The notes beneath the pieces are model-generated. The model worked only from the letters and a program-made list of their open reading frames with translations, was not told the DNA's origin and made no database searches. The translations under genes and the position numbers were made by a program. From positions 124,001 to 188,000 of the forward strand of contig CAJQUN010000339.1 in NCBI GenBank assembly GCA_907163345.1: 64,000 bases of DNA. The letters run 5' to 3'. Origin of the DNA: Haberlea rhodopensis (taxonomy: Eukaryota > Streptophyta > Magnoliopsida > Lamiales > Gesneriaceae). Shown one piece after another: positions 22,946-33,120 of the stretch (positions within the stretch are counted from its first letter, which is position 1; each line of letters opens with the position of its first letter).

Positions 22946-23550
22946 GCCAGGCTTCCTCTTGTCGGGCATCAGCAGAGGATTTCTCCTGAGCAAGTTGCTC
23001 GGAGAGGGCCTTGTATTTCTCCGATAGGGTCTTGTTGGCCTCTTCCAGCTCGATTGACCTTTTATGCTCTTCCTTGAGGGCCTTCTGTGCCTTCTCCTGA
23101 GCAGCTTTCATAGAGGAGTGCGGTCCTCTAGAATGCCCACCGTCTTCTTCAAGTCCTCGCCCATATTTTAAAGCTGGTGAATTTCCTTGCGATGGACAGC
23201 CGCTATTGAGCGAACAGAGTGGAATCGGTTTAGGAGCTCACCAGCCATCATGTGTTCCTACATAAAAAAATAAGGAGTGAGTACACCGAAGACAAGCACT
23301 TAGAAAATTTTCATTAGGGGACAATTACCTTGGTAAAAGAAGTGGTGAAGTCATTCACCAAGTTGCTGAAGGTCCACTTCCCAAGATACTTGCGGTCGGG
23401 AGAGTTGCGGGAGAAGCATATGATGGATTCGGAAACTTGGAGCAGGAAAAAAGAGCGGCAAAAAACCCCCCGAGCAGCTCAAATCAGGATTTTACCCGAA
23501 GATAATAAAACAAGACTTCAATATTCTCGTCGTGCTTTACTCCAGGGGGG

Positions 23551-24143
23551 TGATGTGATGTCATATGAGAAATTAGTTTTCTCGTGTAAAATCCCTTGTA
23601 AGTACCGAACAGAAATATCCGAGCACAATATATCCGAACACTATCAAACCCTGCTTGGTATAGTGGTAAAAGAATAGCGGAAGACCTGTATGTAACTAAC
23701 AAATCAACCGGTGGAGATAAACGTGCAATAATGGAGCGCGGATTTCTCGGGCACGCTTGCCCCAATAACGTCAAGATCAGAGGAGGTCGTGTTCCGGATT
23801 TCCCGCGAGCTAATCACCAGGACCAGCCCTATAAATACACACTTATGGTCTCATTGGAAGAGGTTGAACTTTTGACTCAAGAAAAGACTCCGAAGAGAGC
23901 ATAGTTATTCTGTTCAGTCATTTCTCTTATTTTTTCTAATATTCTTGTTTAGGAGTTTGATATTCGTGTTTGTGTCAAAGTCTTATAACAAATCCATTTT
24001 TATAGTAAAGAATTTATACTGGACAAGGTCCCGTAGTTTTTCCTTCATCCTTGAGGGTTTTCCACGTAAAAATTATGGTGTCTTTAGTTTATTTTCCGCA
24101 AATACTTAATTCTACCGAACACGAAAGATAACTAATCATATCA
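23551..24143 (+). repeat. 3' LTR of the Tat-like element
   Basis: It begins TGATGTGATGTCA directly after the purine-rich run CCAGGGGGG and ends CATATCA. The TATA box TATAAATA is at 23830. It keeps about 80-90 bp (around 23682-23775) that the 5' LTR lacks, and numerous substitutions separate the two, so the insertion is not recent. Confidence 0.88.
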
Positions 24144-24722
24144 TATATATGTATTTAAAAATCATCATGATTATCAATACAAGTCACTAATTTGATAAAC
24201 ACCGTCTTTTAGGATCAAATATTTACCAATATACCAAAAGTTATAGCTGTTAGCAAATGCACAACTTTATATATTATATAATGTCAACATAAAGCCACAC
24301 ACTAAACGACATATGTTCATGGGGTGATGCACCATGTGAGTACCTAGCCAGACTTGTTATACATTAGATGATTTGAGCGGCTCGAACTCATGACATCGCT
24401 TATGATCAAATGCTTACCACTATCCAAAAGTTACAGCTATTAGCAAATACATAACTTTATTTAATTATATAAGGGCATCACAAAGCCACATACTAAGCTA
24501 CATGTGATGAAATTTATTGAAACAAGTTAAACAAATTTAAATTTATTGAAGCAAGTTAAACAAATTTAAAATCTATAATTTCAAAATTTCCAATTCAACA
24601 GCATCTAAAATGAATTCCATGTTGAACTTGGCGTTTTAAGGGGAAGTATAGATTGGTTTTGGCAAATTAACAAGACAAAGGAAAAATTAAGACAGGAAGA
24701 GCCTACAGACCAAAGGGTGGCC

Positions 24723-24757
<35 letters not shown>

Positions 24758-24857
24758 TTTCTAAAAAATTAGCAACACAAACAGCATAGAACCGATACCC
24801 CAATGGAAATGTGGCCCATAGATTTACTCCAAAATCCCTACTTTATTGTATTACATA
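24144..24857. other. Intergenic DNA with a diverged dispersed repeat
   Basis: Two related stretches, near 24233-24310 and 24428-24510, share AAAAGTTAnAGCTnTTAGCA, ACTTTAT and AAAGCCACA. A third relative lies near 26405-26490. The first is followed by a T-arm-like GCTCGAACTCATGAC on the plus strand. They look like remnants of one non-coding repeat family. No gene was found. Confidence 0.5.
24725..24756. repeat. AT dinucleotide microsatellite
   Basis: An uninterrupted AT tract of about 32 bp. Confidence 0.95.
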
Positions 24858-25317
24858 TAGAGGGTGTAAACGAACCGAATCGAGCCGAATATGCAGAAAA
24901 TTTTAAGGTTTGAATTCGGCTCGAAATAGTTATATTCGAGTTCGAGTTCGATTCGAAGTTCAAATAGTTTCAAAAATTTGGCTCGAGTTCAGCTCGAATC
25001 AAAGTTCGAGTTCGAGTTCAAGTTCGGCTCGAAAATGTTCGAACATGTTCGCGAGCTATTCGAATTATTGCTCGAAAATAAATACCCAAAATGTTCGAAA
25101 TATATTTATTTAAAATATAATTATATTACATTAATAATATATTAAAGTTCGCGAGCGGCTCGCGAACTATCGAACAAAGTAATTTGGGCTCGAGTTAGGC
25201 TCGAACAATAGTTCGAACATGTTCGAGTTCGGCTCGAATTCGAGAATTTCGAATTCGAATCAAATATCGAGCTGGTTCAAAAAGTTCGTGAACATGTTCG
25301 ATTCGTTTACACTCCTA
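24858..25317. mobile_element. hAT-type MITE with GTGTAAACGAA termini, 460 bp
   Basis: The left end TAGAGGGTGTAAACGAACCG is inverted at the right end (CGATTCGTTTACACTCCTA). The 8-bp duplications ATTACATA (24850-24857) and ATTACATT (25318-25325) match at 7 of 8 positions. The inside is packed with TTCGAG, GGCTCGAA and GTTCGAAC words that can fold back extensively. It is non-coding. Confidence 0.85.
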
Positions 25318-25325
25318 ATTACATT

Positions 25326-27000
25326 TACATATAGTATGGAGGACTAATTCGTCACAACGGAATTAATCCTGAGTTCATTCTTCTCTTGAGTAGTGAATCT
25401 CGATCGTGATTGGAGTGTTCTGCACCTGAGGAGAAGACCCCCCTATAGGAATAAGAGAGATCATAGGGAGTTTGAATTCATGGAAGAAAAGCAAAGAAAA
25501 GAAAGGAGTGTTAAAAGAGAGACATATTTTTAGACTTTGAAATAGACAATACTAATATATTACGAACATAGATACAAATACATGTGTATGTTTAATGATC
25601 TATAAATTACTTTTCTGTAATGTAGCACAATTTTATTTACAAGCTATTATGATTTTCAAATAGTGGCAGCATTAATATGAATGAATATTATATGCCAAAC
25701 GTGTAATCATAAAATAATAAAGTAATTATAAATACGTACTTTGATCATTTTAAAATGGGAATTAATTACTAATTATGTGAGTCGTGACAAGCGTAATGTT
25801 AATCTCCGAATAATTGACTACTTGGTGTTCGTCTAGCCTTAAATTGGACAAAACTTTCCACATCCACAAGGTTCAACGTTGTCCTATTCTACAAACGACA
25901 ACACTTGTGATCTTTTCCATTTAATTTTGATTTCAAAATACTTTTAATTTTAGCTAATGTTGAATAAGGGGATCTGTTGAATAGGTTTAAGCACTAATGA
26001 AGATCTTTATATTGGTGTTCTTTTTCTATCATTTCTTTCTGTCATATTTTTAATATGGGGTTGGCTACACTTACAACTCAAATGAAAACCGAGCGTTTTG
26101 TGGTTAAAAAATATTGAATCTCGTCTGAATCATAATTTGTTAGGAGTCTTCGTGTAAGTTCTTTGGCTTGGACATGACATTTAGTACATGCCGCTATTCC
26201 GGAATCTGATTTTGAATTTCAAATTCTAAACAAATATATTCAAAATTGTTTGGGTGATTTTTAATTCTATGTTCTTTAGATCAATAATATTCACTTCAAA
26301 TTAATTTTAACCAAAGCATGTAAATTTCAAAACCGATTGTTTATTGGCGAATAGGTTAAACTCTCGACGAAAAGTTTCTGTTAGAAACAAACGCTTACTA
26401 CAAGGCCAAAATTTATAACTATTAGCATAGACACAACTTTATTTCCTAATATAGTGACAACACAAAGCAACATACAAAGTGAAATGTGGATACGAGAGGC
26501 TGCACTACATGAGTTCAAGTGGGTGAAGCTTGTTACCATAGCCAGTGAGAAGCATTTCGTCTACGTTATAGAGTAATACATTTATCGATGCAAGCTTGTT
26601 ATAATAGTTTCAGAATCAACATAACATAGAAAATATATATCCATGCAAGAGCAATACATTCTGTAATACATAAAATACGTTATAGAGTAAATGCATTTTC
26701 GAATTTGATTTGTGCTCTGAGAGTTTTATGGACATATTTTTGAAACTATTAATGTTTGTCCGTAGATTTTTAAATAAATGAGTATGCCTTTTCAAATTTG
26801 ACTACAGGGAAAAAGATCTCCAATTAATCTATAGTTACTGAAGGAAAATTTTATTGCCATCCGCTGCAGGCACACAAAAATATTTAGAAATATCCGACCA
26901 CAAACTCCCAGTACACGATGAAATAGAAGAGAAACAAGGGCACTCACAGGGTCCTGTAAAAAGACTAAGATACATCGAAGTAACGGCGGAGGACACGAGA
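25326..27000. other. AT-rich intergenic DNA, no gene seen
   Basis: No supported coding sequence. A remnant of the repeat described at 24144 lies near 26405-26490. The short open frame at 26792-27091 overlaps the TRIM and is not a gene. Confidence 0.55.
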
Positions 27001-27353
27001 TGTTGGGGTTTAACAATTGCATCTGCTTTGTGATCAGTCGAACACGTGGCGCTGTGCCAGTATATGGTTGAAAAGATTGATGTTGCGCCATTACCCTTAA
27101 CTATAGTTATTGGTAAAAGCGGTAAGCGCTCGATCCTACAATTAGTATCAGAGCCAAGGTCGCGTGTTCGATTTCCATGAGTTGCATATAGTGCAATTAT
27201 TGGGAGAGAGATTATTGGGGTTCAACAATTGCCCCTGCTTTGTGATCAGTCGAACAAGCGACGCTTGTGTCAGTGTATGGTTGAAAAGATTGATGTTGCG
27301 CCATTAGCCTTAACTATAGTTATTGGTAAAAGCGGTAAGCGCTCGATCCTACA
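27001..27353 (+). mobile_element. TRIM, copy 2 (opposite orientation to copy 1)
   Basis: Terminal direct repeats lie at 27001-27140 (TGTTGGGGTT to CGATCCTACA) and 27213-27353. The PBS ATTAGTATCAGAGCC follows at 27141, then GGTCGCGTGTTCGATTTCC and a purine-rich stretch GGGAGAGAGATTATT. Flanking 5-mers CGAGA (26996-27000) and CGAGG (27354-27358) differ at one base. The element is the same family as 16792-17143 and non-coding. Confidence 0.88.
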
Positions 27354-28296
27354 CGAGGTAATATGAATGGGATTCAGAGCATCAAAACAATATGTTGACC
27401 ATATCAGTGTAAGGAGAAAATGAAAAACATCAGAAGTACAAGACCATGAACATGAGAGTGCAGGTCCATTCAAACCATCCAGTCCAGTGTGTGGTCGAGC
27501 AAGTGATCTGTCTCTCAATTTAACTGAAGGTACAAATGAGGAAAAGTGAGCCAAGAAACGAACAAGCTATCGCCTCCAAATCTCACATGTCCAGCGACCG
27601 AGGAACACCATTGAATGACACAAAAAACCTAGATTCCAAGTGTAATAAACGGCAATGCAATTTGTGATGTGATGCACATTGTATAAGAACGTTATTGTAT
27701 CGCGCAATATAAATGTAGCATTCTTCATTAAATTCAAATCAAAATTTTAAAACTAAATAATTTTCAGTTACTCGTTTTTGGATGCAATTTTGTGAATTTG
27801 AGTCAATAAAACCATATTCAAAAAATGCTCCCTTAAACAGTAAAATTTAAAATATTTTTAAGAATTTATTTAATATAATATTTAAATTAATTTATTTGTT
27901 AAGAAAAAATAAAATTGAAAAACCAAGCATTTCCTTTTAAAATCTTTTTTTTCTGTAAAAAATATACTAAAATTTTGAGAACCAACCCGCTCTTCTTCTA
28001 TAAAATCGGGATTCTTTGAAAAATAATTTTGATCAAACAATTTTTTTATTTTTGAAATTTTTTTTTCAAAAATAATCTTCATATACATAAAAAAACAAAG
28101 ATAAAATAAATATCTAAAATTAAAAATATTTTATTTTATTTGTTTAAATAATTGTTAACAAAACGTACTAAATAATTGGACAGGTGTAAATCACCTATAC
28201 TACAGGGACCAATTTGCAAATGATATAACTCCCGCAACTTCCTGCGAATTTCCTCAATATGGCGAACCCAATCTCTACCGTTCCTTCCAAATCGCG
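27354..28296. other. Intergenic DNA upstream of the BAH-Agenet gene
   Basis: AT-rich, with A/T runs at 27840-28140. No gene is supported; the frames at 27270-27554 and 27882-28088 have no recognisable content. The last few hundred bases probably include the promoter of the gene at 28455. Confidence 0.5.
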
Positions 28297-28322
28297 AAAC
28301 CCTAGGCCTCCCACTATAAATT
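28297..28322 (+). promoter_or_regulatory. Telo-box and TATA box of the BAH-Agenet gene
   Basis: AAACCCTA (telo-box) lies at 28297-28304 and TATAAATTT at 28315, about 140 bp upstream of the ATG. Telo-boxes near the start site are common in plant housekeeping genes and bind Myb-like telobox factors. The start of transcription is not shown by the sequence. Confidence 0.55.
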
Positions 28323-28454
28323 TCGCTTTCAAAATCTGAAATTACGTTAGAAATTATTAGAAAAAATAGGAATCAATCGAAGAGCGTGAATTCCTCTTTC
28401 TAATCTTCATCACTCTCTAATTCCTAATCTTCGAGCGTTTCTACTCCTTAATTG

Positions 28455-31400
28455 ATGGGGGCGATGGCGAAGGATTCAACGGCGCGGTATGCTAGTTGGA
28501 AGGAGGTGGTGGTGTCAAACGAGAAGGGGCGGCGGGAGGTCCATTACTACCTCGAGCGCGACGGCGGAGGGGCGGATCTGGTGGTGGTAGGCAAAGAGAA
28601 GAGCGTCAGGCATATGTCGTATTATTATGCGATTAAAGATAATAAGGCGTTGCTTTCGAATTTGAAGCTTTGCTCAATATTGAAGCTGAAGTCGAGAAGA
28701 GAAGTTACTGATTGGCTTGATTCAATTGTTACAGGTAATTGCAAAACTTTTATGCCGTGTTTTTTTGTTTGAGGATTTACGAAAAAATCAGTTTTTTCGT
28801 GTTTTCACGGTTCTTTCTGCGTTTCACCTATTATTTGTGAATTTTGAATTTTTTAATTGAGGTGCTAAACTGTTTTTTCTTCGATTTTTGAGGATTGTTC
28901 TTCATTTTACGGGTTTTTCCTCGATTAATTGTGAAATTTGAATTTATTAATTCGGCTGTTAATTTTTTTAATCTTTTTCCAAGATTTGATTTTTCGGTGT
29001 TTTTGGGTTTCTCTGACGATCTGCCTTGCGCTAAGACCGTCCACATGCAGTAGTTTTTTTAAATGAAATTAATCCCATTAACGGGATTAATTTCATTTTG
29101 CATCCGTATTGATCTACAAATGAAAAATCAGAAAAAGTAGAAACTGTATTATCTTTCTAAGTCGGTTTTGTGCGTGAACCATATTTTAAGGATAAAAATG
29201 GGTTTTTCTTTTTTCTTTTTTTTTTAAAAAGTTTATTTCTAAGTCGGTTTTGTGCGTGAACCATATTTTCAGGATAAAATTGGGTTTTCTTTTTCCTTTA
29301 AAAAAAAAAAGTTTGGAAGACTCTCACGGTGTGTTTGGAGAAAAAAAAGGGATTTTATGAAATTTGGATGCGCAAATACTATTTTATATGTTTGGTGTGA
29401 TGAGATTTCACAATGGAATTCGCAGTCGGCAAGGATTTGGAATAATTAATCAAATATTTCAAAAAGGGTGGATTTGGGTTTTAAAAAAGGATTTCAATTT
29501 TTTTTTCCAAATATTTATCCTTCGTATTTTTCTCTCGTTCTTAATATTTGACATTTTCTCCAAACTTTGCTTTGTTGGTTTTTTATTGTTCCATTCTTAT
29601 GGTACTTTTAAGGAAGCTTAGATCTACAATTTTTTTGCATTTATTTCATAATTTTAAGTATCATTACTGAATCTTATGTTCCATTTATTTAAATTAATTT
29701 TGTTACAAAATTTTATAAAAATGTCATAAGTAAATCAAATATTTGAAATATAAAACTTTGTTGATTACTTAAATTTTCAGTTTGCATTTTTCTATGATTT
29801 TAAAATATCGTATTAAATGTTATATTCTATTTATTTAAATGAACTTATTCATGATTCGTAAAAGTATCTTAATGAAACCAAATATATGAATATAAAAATT
29901 TGTTTTTTGTATCAATAGTAAACTTAAATTTTCAACGGATGAGACGGTTTTTAAGTAATTTTACGGAGTTTTTTTTATGTCCTCAATGATCTCGCTCAGC
30001 GTAGCACTCTTGCTCCAGCTCTCAACTCGCAATTGGTATATTTTTGGCTGATGCAATTTTTTTATTTTTTTTTTGACGCTCCATGAGATTGCGTTCGAAT
30101 TTTTAAATTTGCAATCTGTTTTTTACTCCCGGAAATGAAACTTTCTTGATCTGTTTCTTTTTTATATGGAACTTAGCTTCTCTTAGTTGTTTACAGACCG
30201 GTATATTATTTTTAGGGGGCATACTGGCATAGAAGATATCCAAAATATTTGAGGGTGAATGTAACAAAAAAATTGTATTTTCTTTTGTAAGAGGACACTT
30301 CGATCTTTCTTAGAAGACAATCAAGACCAATGTCTGTTTCACAGAATGTTTTGTTCCTAAATAGGTTAATGCTAATATGCAAGTCTTATGTACTCTGACC
30401 CCGGAAGCAATTTGTTTTCTGTGCTCGATTAGTTGTTCATTGCATTTTTTGAGAAGGTTTGTTAATCAAGATTTACATTTGGAGTTTTTTGTAGGTCTGC
30501 TAAGGATGTTTGTTTTTTTTTTAACTGTTTGGATTTGTCAGCTTTTCTGTTTCAATTTTCCCTTCGCATGCAATCGCCAGTATCCTCATTTCAATGTAGG
30601 TGGTACCGCTTTTGGCCTATGGGATACTGACGTTTATATGGCTCCAGGAATACTAATTCAACCTATAACATCTATAGCGTTGTTTTTCAGGATAATCACA
30701 GTGCATTTTGTATTACAATATTTGGTCACTTTTCTCATCTATCCTTAGGACTTATAAGTTTTCTCAATATCTATGATTTGTTTTTGCTGTTTTATACCTC
30801 ACTCTTTGTTTTTTATCATGCTGTAAAATAGTGTTGATCATACTTCCATAGCTTAATGTTTAACATGGATGGTGATCTTTATTTTATTTTAATTTTGGTT
30901 TCAGGAGAGCTGGATGATGGTTCCTTTAGGCAGTTTGGAGATGACCTGGAATGTAACTTGGACCTTGACAATGTTGAGGTTAGCGAATCACAAGTTCTTT
31001 TCTCTACTTTCTTCAGTTCGTCACATTCTCCTATAATATACCCGGGTGAAACTGTTCATTTGCCAGTATCTTTCTTATTCTGAAATTTTTGTAGGATGCC
31101 CACACACAAAGTCTGAGTCAGTACAGGGCTGAGTTCATATGGATAGGTTCACCACGGTCCTGCCGAAAAAGACGGAAGCACTATGAATCATTCTGTCGCA
31201 ACGGTGTCGTAATTTCTGTGAGTTTATATGAGCTCTAATCCTGTTAATTGGTTTCTTCATAGTTTTTGGCTTAAAATTCTTATCTGTGCTTTATTTTTCA
31301 CTGATTAGATCCTCATGTGTTGTTCATGTTTCTGCGACTGGCAGGTTCAAGACTTTGTATATGTTTTGGCAGAAGAAGGCAAACGACTTATCGCTTACTT

Positions 31401-33120
31401 GGATGATATGTATGAAGACCCTCGAGGCAACAAGATGGTTGTGGTACGATGGTTTCACCGAATTGATGAGGTTGGTTTTGTTTTGCCTCGTAATTATAAT
31501 GACAGAGAGATTTTCATTTCTCTTTGTCTTCAAGATCTCAGTGTTGAATGCATAGATGGGCAAGCAACGGTCCTCAGTCCAGAGCATTATGAGAAATTTA
31601 TGAGCGAAGATTTGCACATGGGGTTGGATCCTTTTGTGTGCTATAGACAATTTGATAATGATGATGTAAAGCCATTTGATGTAACAACCATTAAAGGCTA
31701 TTGGAAACAGGAACTGTTGAAGCAGATGCCTTCTTCTTTTTCAGTACTTGAACCAATTGACGAGGATCAAGAAGTAAAATTCTCTATTGGCGATGGCACT
31801 GTTGGATGTAGACCCAACAAGAGAATTCGCTGGTCTAAAGAGAGTGAAATAATCTCAAACCCTTCTAACAAAAGGGAGCCTGTTGAAAATCTACAAGTTC
31901 GCTCTGGCTGTTGTGTTGATTATAAAGGAAACTTGAAAATGGGCAGTCTGAAAGAAGGTTGCTCCAATGCATCTTTGTCTGAGCTAGACCATGCTATGCT
32001 ATCAACTTGTGGGCAACATTTGACCGTTGGTTCTCGAGTCGAATTGCTCTCTCAGGATAGTGGAATCAGGGGTTGTTGGTTCAGGGCATTGATCATCAAA
32101 AAGCACAAAGATAAGGTGAAAGTGCAATATCAAGATGTCAAGGATGCGATTGATGAGACACAAAATCTTGAGGTTGATATAATATTTCTCTCGTTCTATC
32201 CTAGAAGGCAAAGTTGCCTAATTTATTTTTTCTCATGTTTGGTTTTTCACTTTGTAGGAGTGGATCTTGGCATCTCGACTGGCTACTCCTGACATTTTAG
32301 GTATCCGTATCTCTGGAAGGACCATTGTTCGGCCGACCCCATTGTCTGACGAGAGAAGCAGTTCCTTCACACTAAATGTTGGAAGCATTGTTGATGCTTG
32401 GTGGCATGATGGATGGTGGGAAGGAATTGTTATAAACAACCCCAGGAATAAGTTCCATGTTTATTTCCCAGGTGCATATCATTACTTTAGATCTCTGAAA
32501 TTGTTCTCTCGTTTTTAATACCTTGGATCATTTTTCTTTGAACTAACTGTTGTAAAATTTCTGATTGATTTGCAGGAGAAAAGAAAGAGCAGATTTTTAG
32601 CGTTTCTGACTTGAGGCAGTCACAAGAATGGATTGATAATGGGTGGAAAAATATCAAGGACAGGCCGGAGATCATCTCAACACTGTTCCAGCAAGAAACA
32701 CTGTTAAGCACTAACAAAGACGCTGACGTTAAGCTGGAGGATGTTTCACTCGTTGGAGGAGATTTTGTTTTTCCCACCGATGCTAAAGGTTTTCCCAAGA
32801 AGGTTTCAAAAAATTGTGGCCCTAGGGCGATTCATGATATCAAGATGCCAAATGATTCAGAAATCACACGAGATCTATCAAAAGATATTTTGCTTACTCA
32901 GCTGCGATGGAAATCATCCGGTAAGAGAAGGCATAGCCGGAGCCCGGTTCACAAATTGCGTTATGGTGCAAATTGTGATGACTCGGGAACGCAATCATTT
33001 GAGAAATTCTTTGTCAATACATCCGTGAAGTTCGATCCAGACAACTGCAAATACACCGATGATTCTCACTTCACTTCATCGGTTGTCTCCCCCATGACAA
33101 GCATGGTTATGTCGAGATGA
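28455..33120 (+). CDS. BAH and Agenet (Tudor-like) domain protein
   Basis: Six exons join in frame: 28455-28734, 30905-30978, 31095-31217, 31345-32172, 32258-32471 and 32576-33120, giving 687 residues. All introns have GT/AG ends; intron 1 is about 2.2 kb. The ATG at 28455 (MGAMAKDSTARYASWKEVVV) is the first in the open frame. A BAH domain covers about residues 125-280, with YRAEFIWIGSPRSCRKRRKH and MVVVRWFHRIDEVGFVLPRN. Two Agenet modules follow at about 385-440 (VGSRVELLSQDSGIRGCWFR) and 474-530 (VGSIVDAWWHDGWWEGIVIN). Plant proteins with this order are nuclear and thought to read histone marks or chromatin state; the exact target here is unknown. The C-terminal 130 residues are low in recognisable motifs. 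Confidence 0.92.
29061..29098. repeat. Perfect 16-bp inverted repeat in intron 1
   Basis: AAATGAAATTAATCCC (29061-29076) and GGGATTAATTTCATTT (29083-29098) are exact complements around a 6-nt loop. Confidence 0.9.
29154..29315. repeat. 82-bp tandem duplication in intron 1
   Basis: TTTCTAAGTCGGTTTTGTGC followed by GTGAACCATATTTT occurs twice with a period of 82 bp, each copy ending in a T-rich or A-rich tract. Confidence 0.85.

Larger units (their letters stand above)
20827..23330 (-). pseudogene. Antisense extra ORF (aORF) of the Tat-like element, split
   Basis: Reading the minus strand from about 23250 gives MMAGELLNRFHSVRSIAAVH, then broken frames with a coiled-coil-like stretch (KALKEEHKRSIELEEANKTL, EKYKALSEQLAQEKSSADAR). 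It resumes after solo LTR B with SSEYSDMMADRASKFFAHGF, EACAHQFEADGYPPERASKD and SLPPELFEQQK, stop near 20827. The gene is antisense to gag, between tandem array and 3' LTR. Such aORFs occur in Tat elements and resemble the Pfam family annotated as putative gypsy-type transposon; that match is from memory of the family, not a search. Stops and frameshifts near 23180 make it non-functional. Confidence 0.65.
14102..24143 (+). mobile_element. Tat/Retand-like Ty3/gypsy retrotransposon with large pol deletion
   Basis: LTRs at 14102-14631 and 23551-24143 are homologous and flanked by a perfect 5-bp target duplication TATAT (14097-14101 and 24144-24148). Between them lie gag, the protease start, the last part of integrase, a 96-bp tandem array, an antisense ORF, and a purine-rich run ending in GGGGGG just before the 3' LTR, where the polypurine tract is expected. 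RT, RNase H and most of integrase are missing. The extra antisense ORF and the tandem repeats in a long 3' UTR are known hallmarks of the Tat branch. Two solo LTRs and a TRIM are nested inside, which explains about 4.4 of its 10 kb. Confidence 0.9.

Noticed and set aside
31286..31555. Alternative frame over exon 4 of the BAH-Agenet gene
   Set aside because: A shadow of the real exon in another frame.
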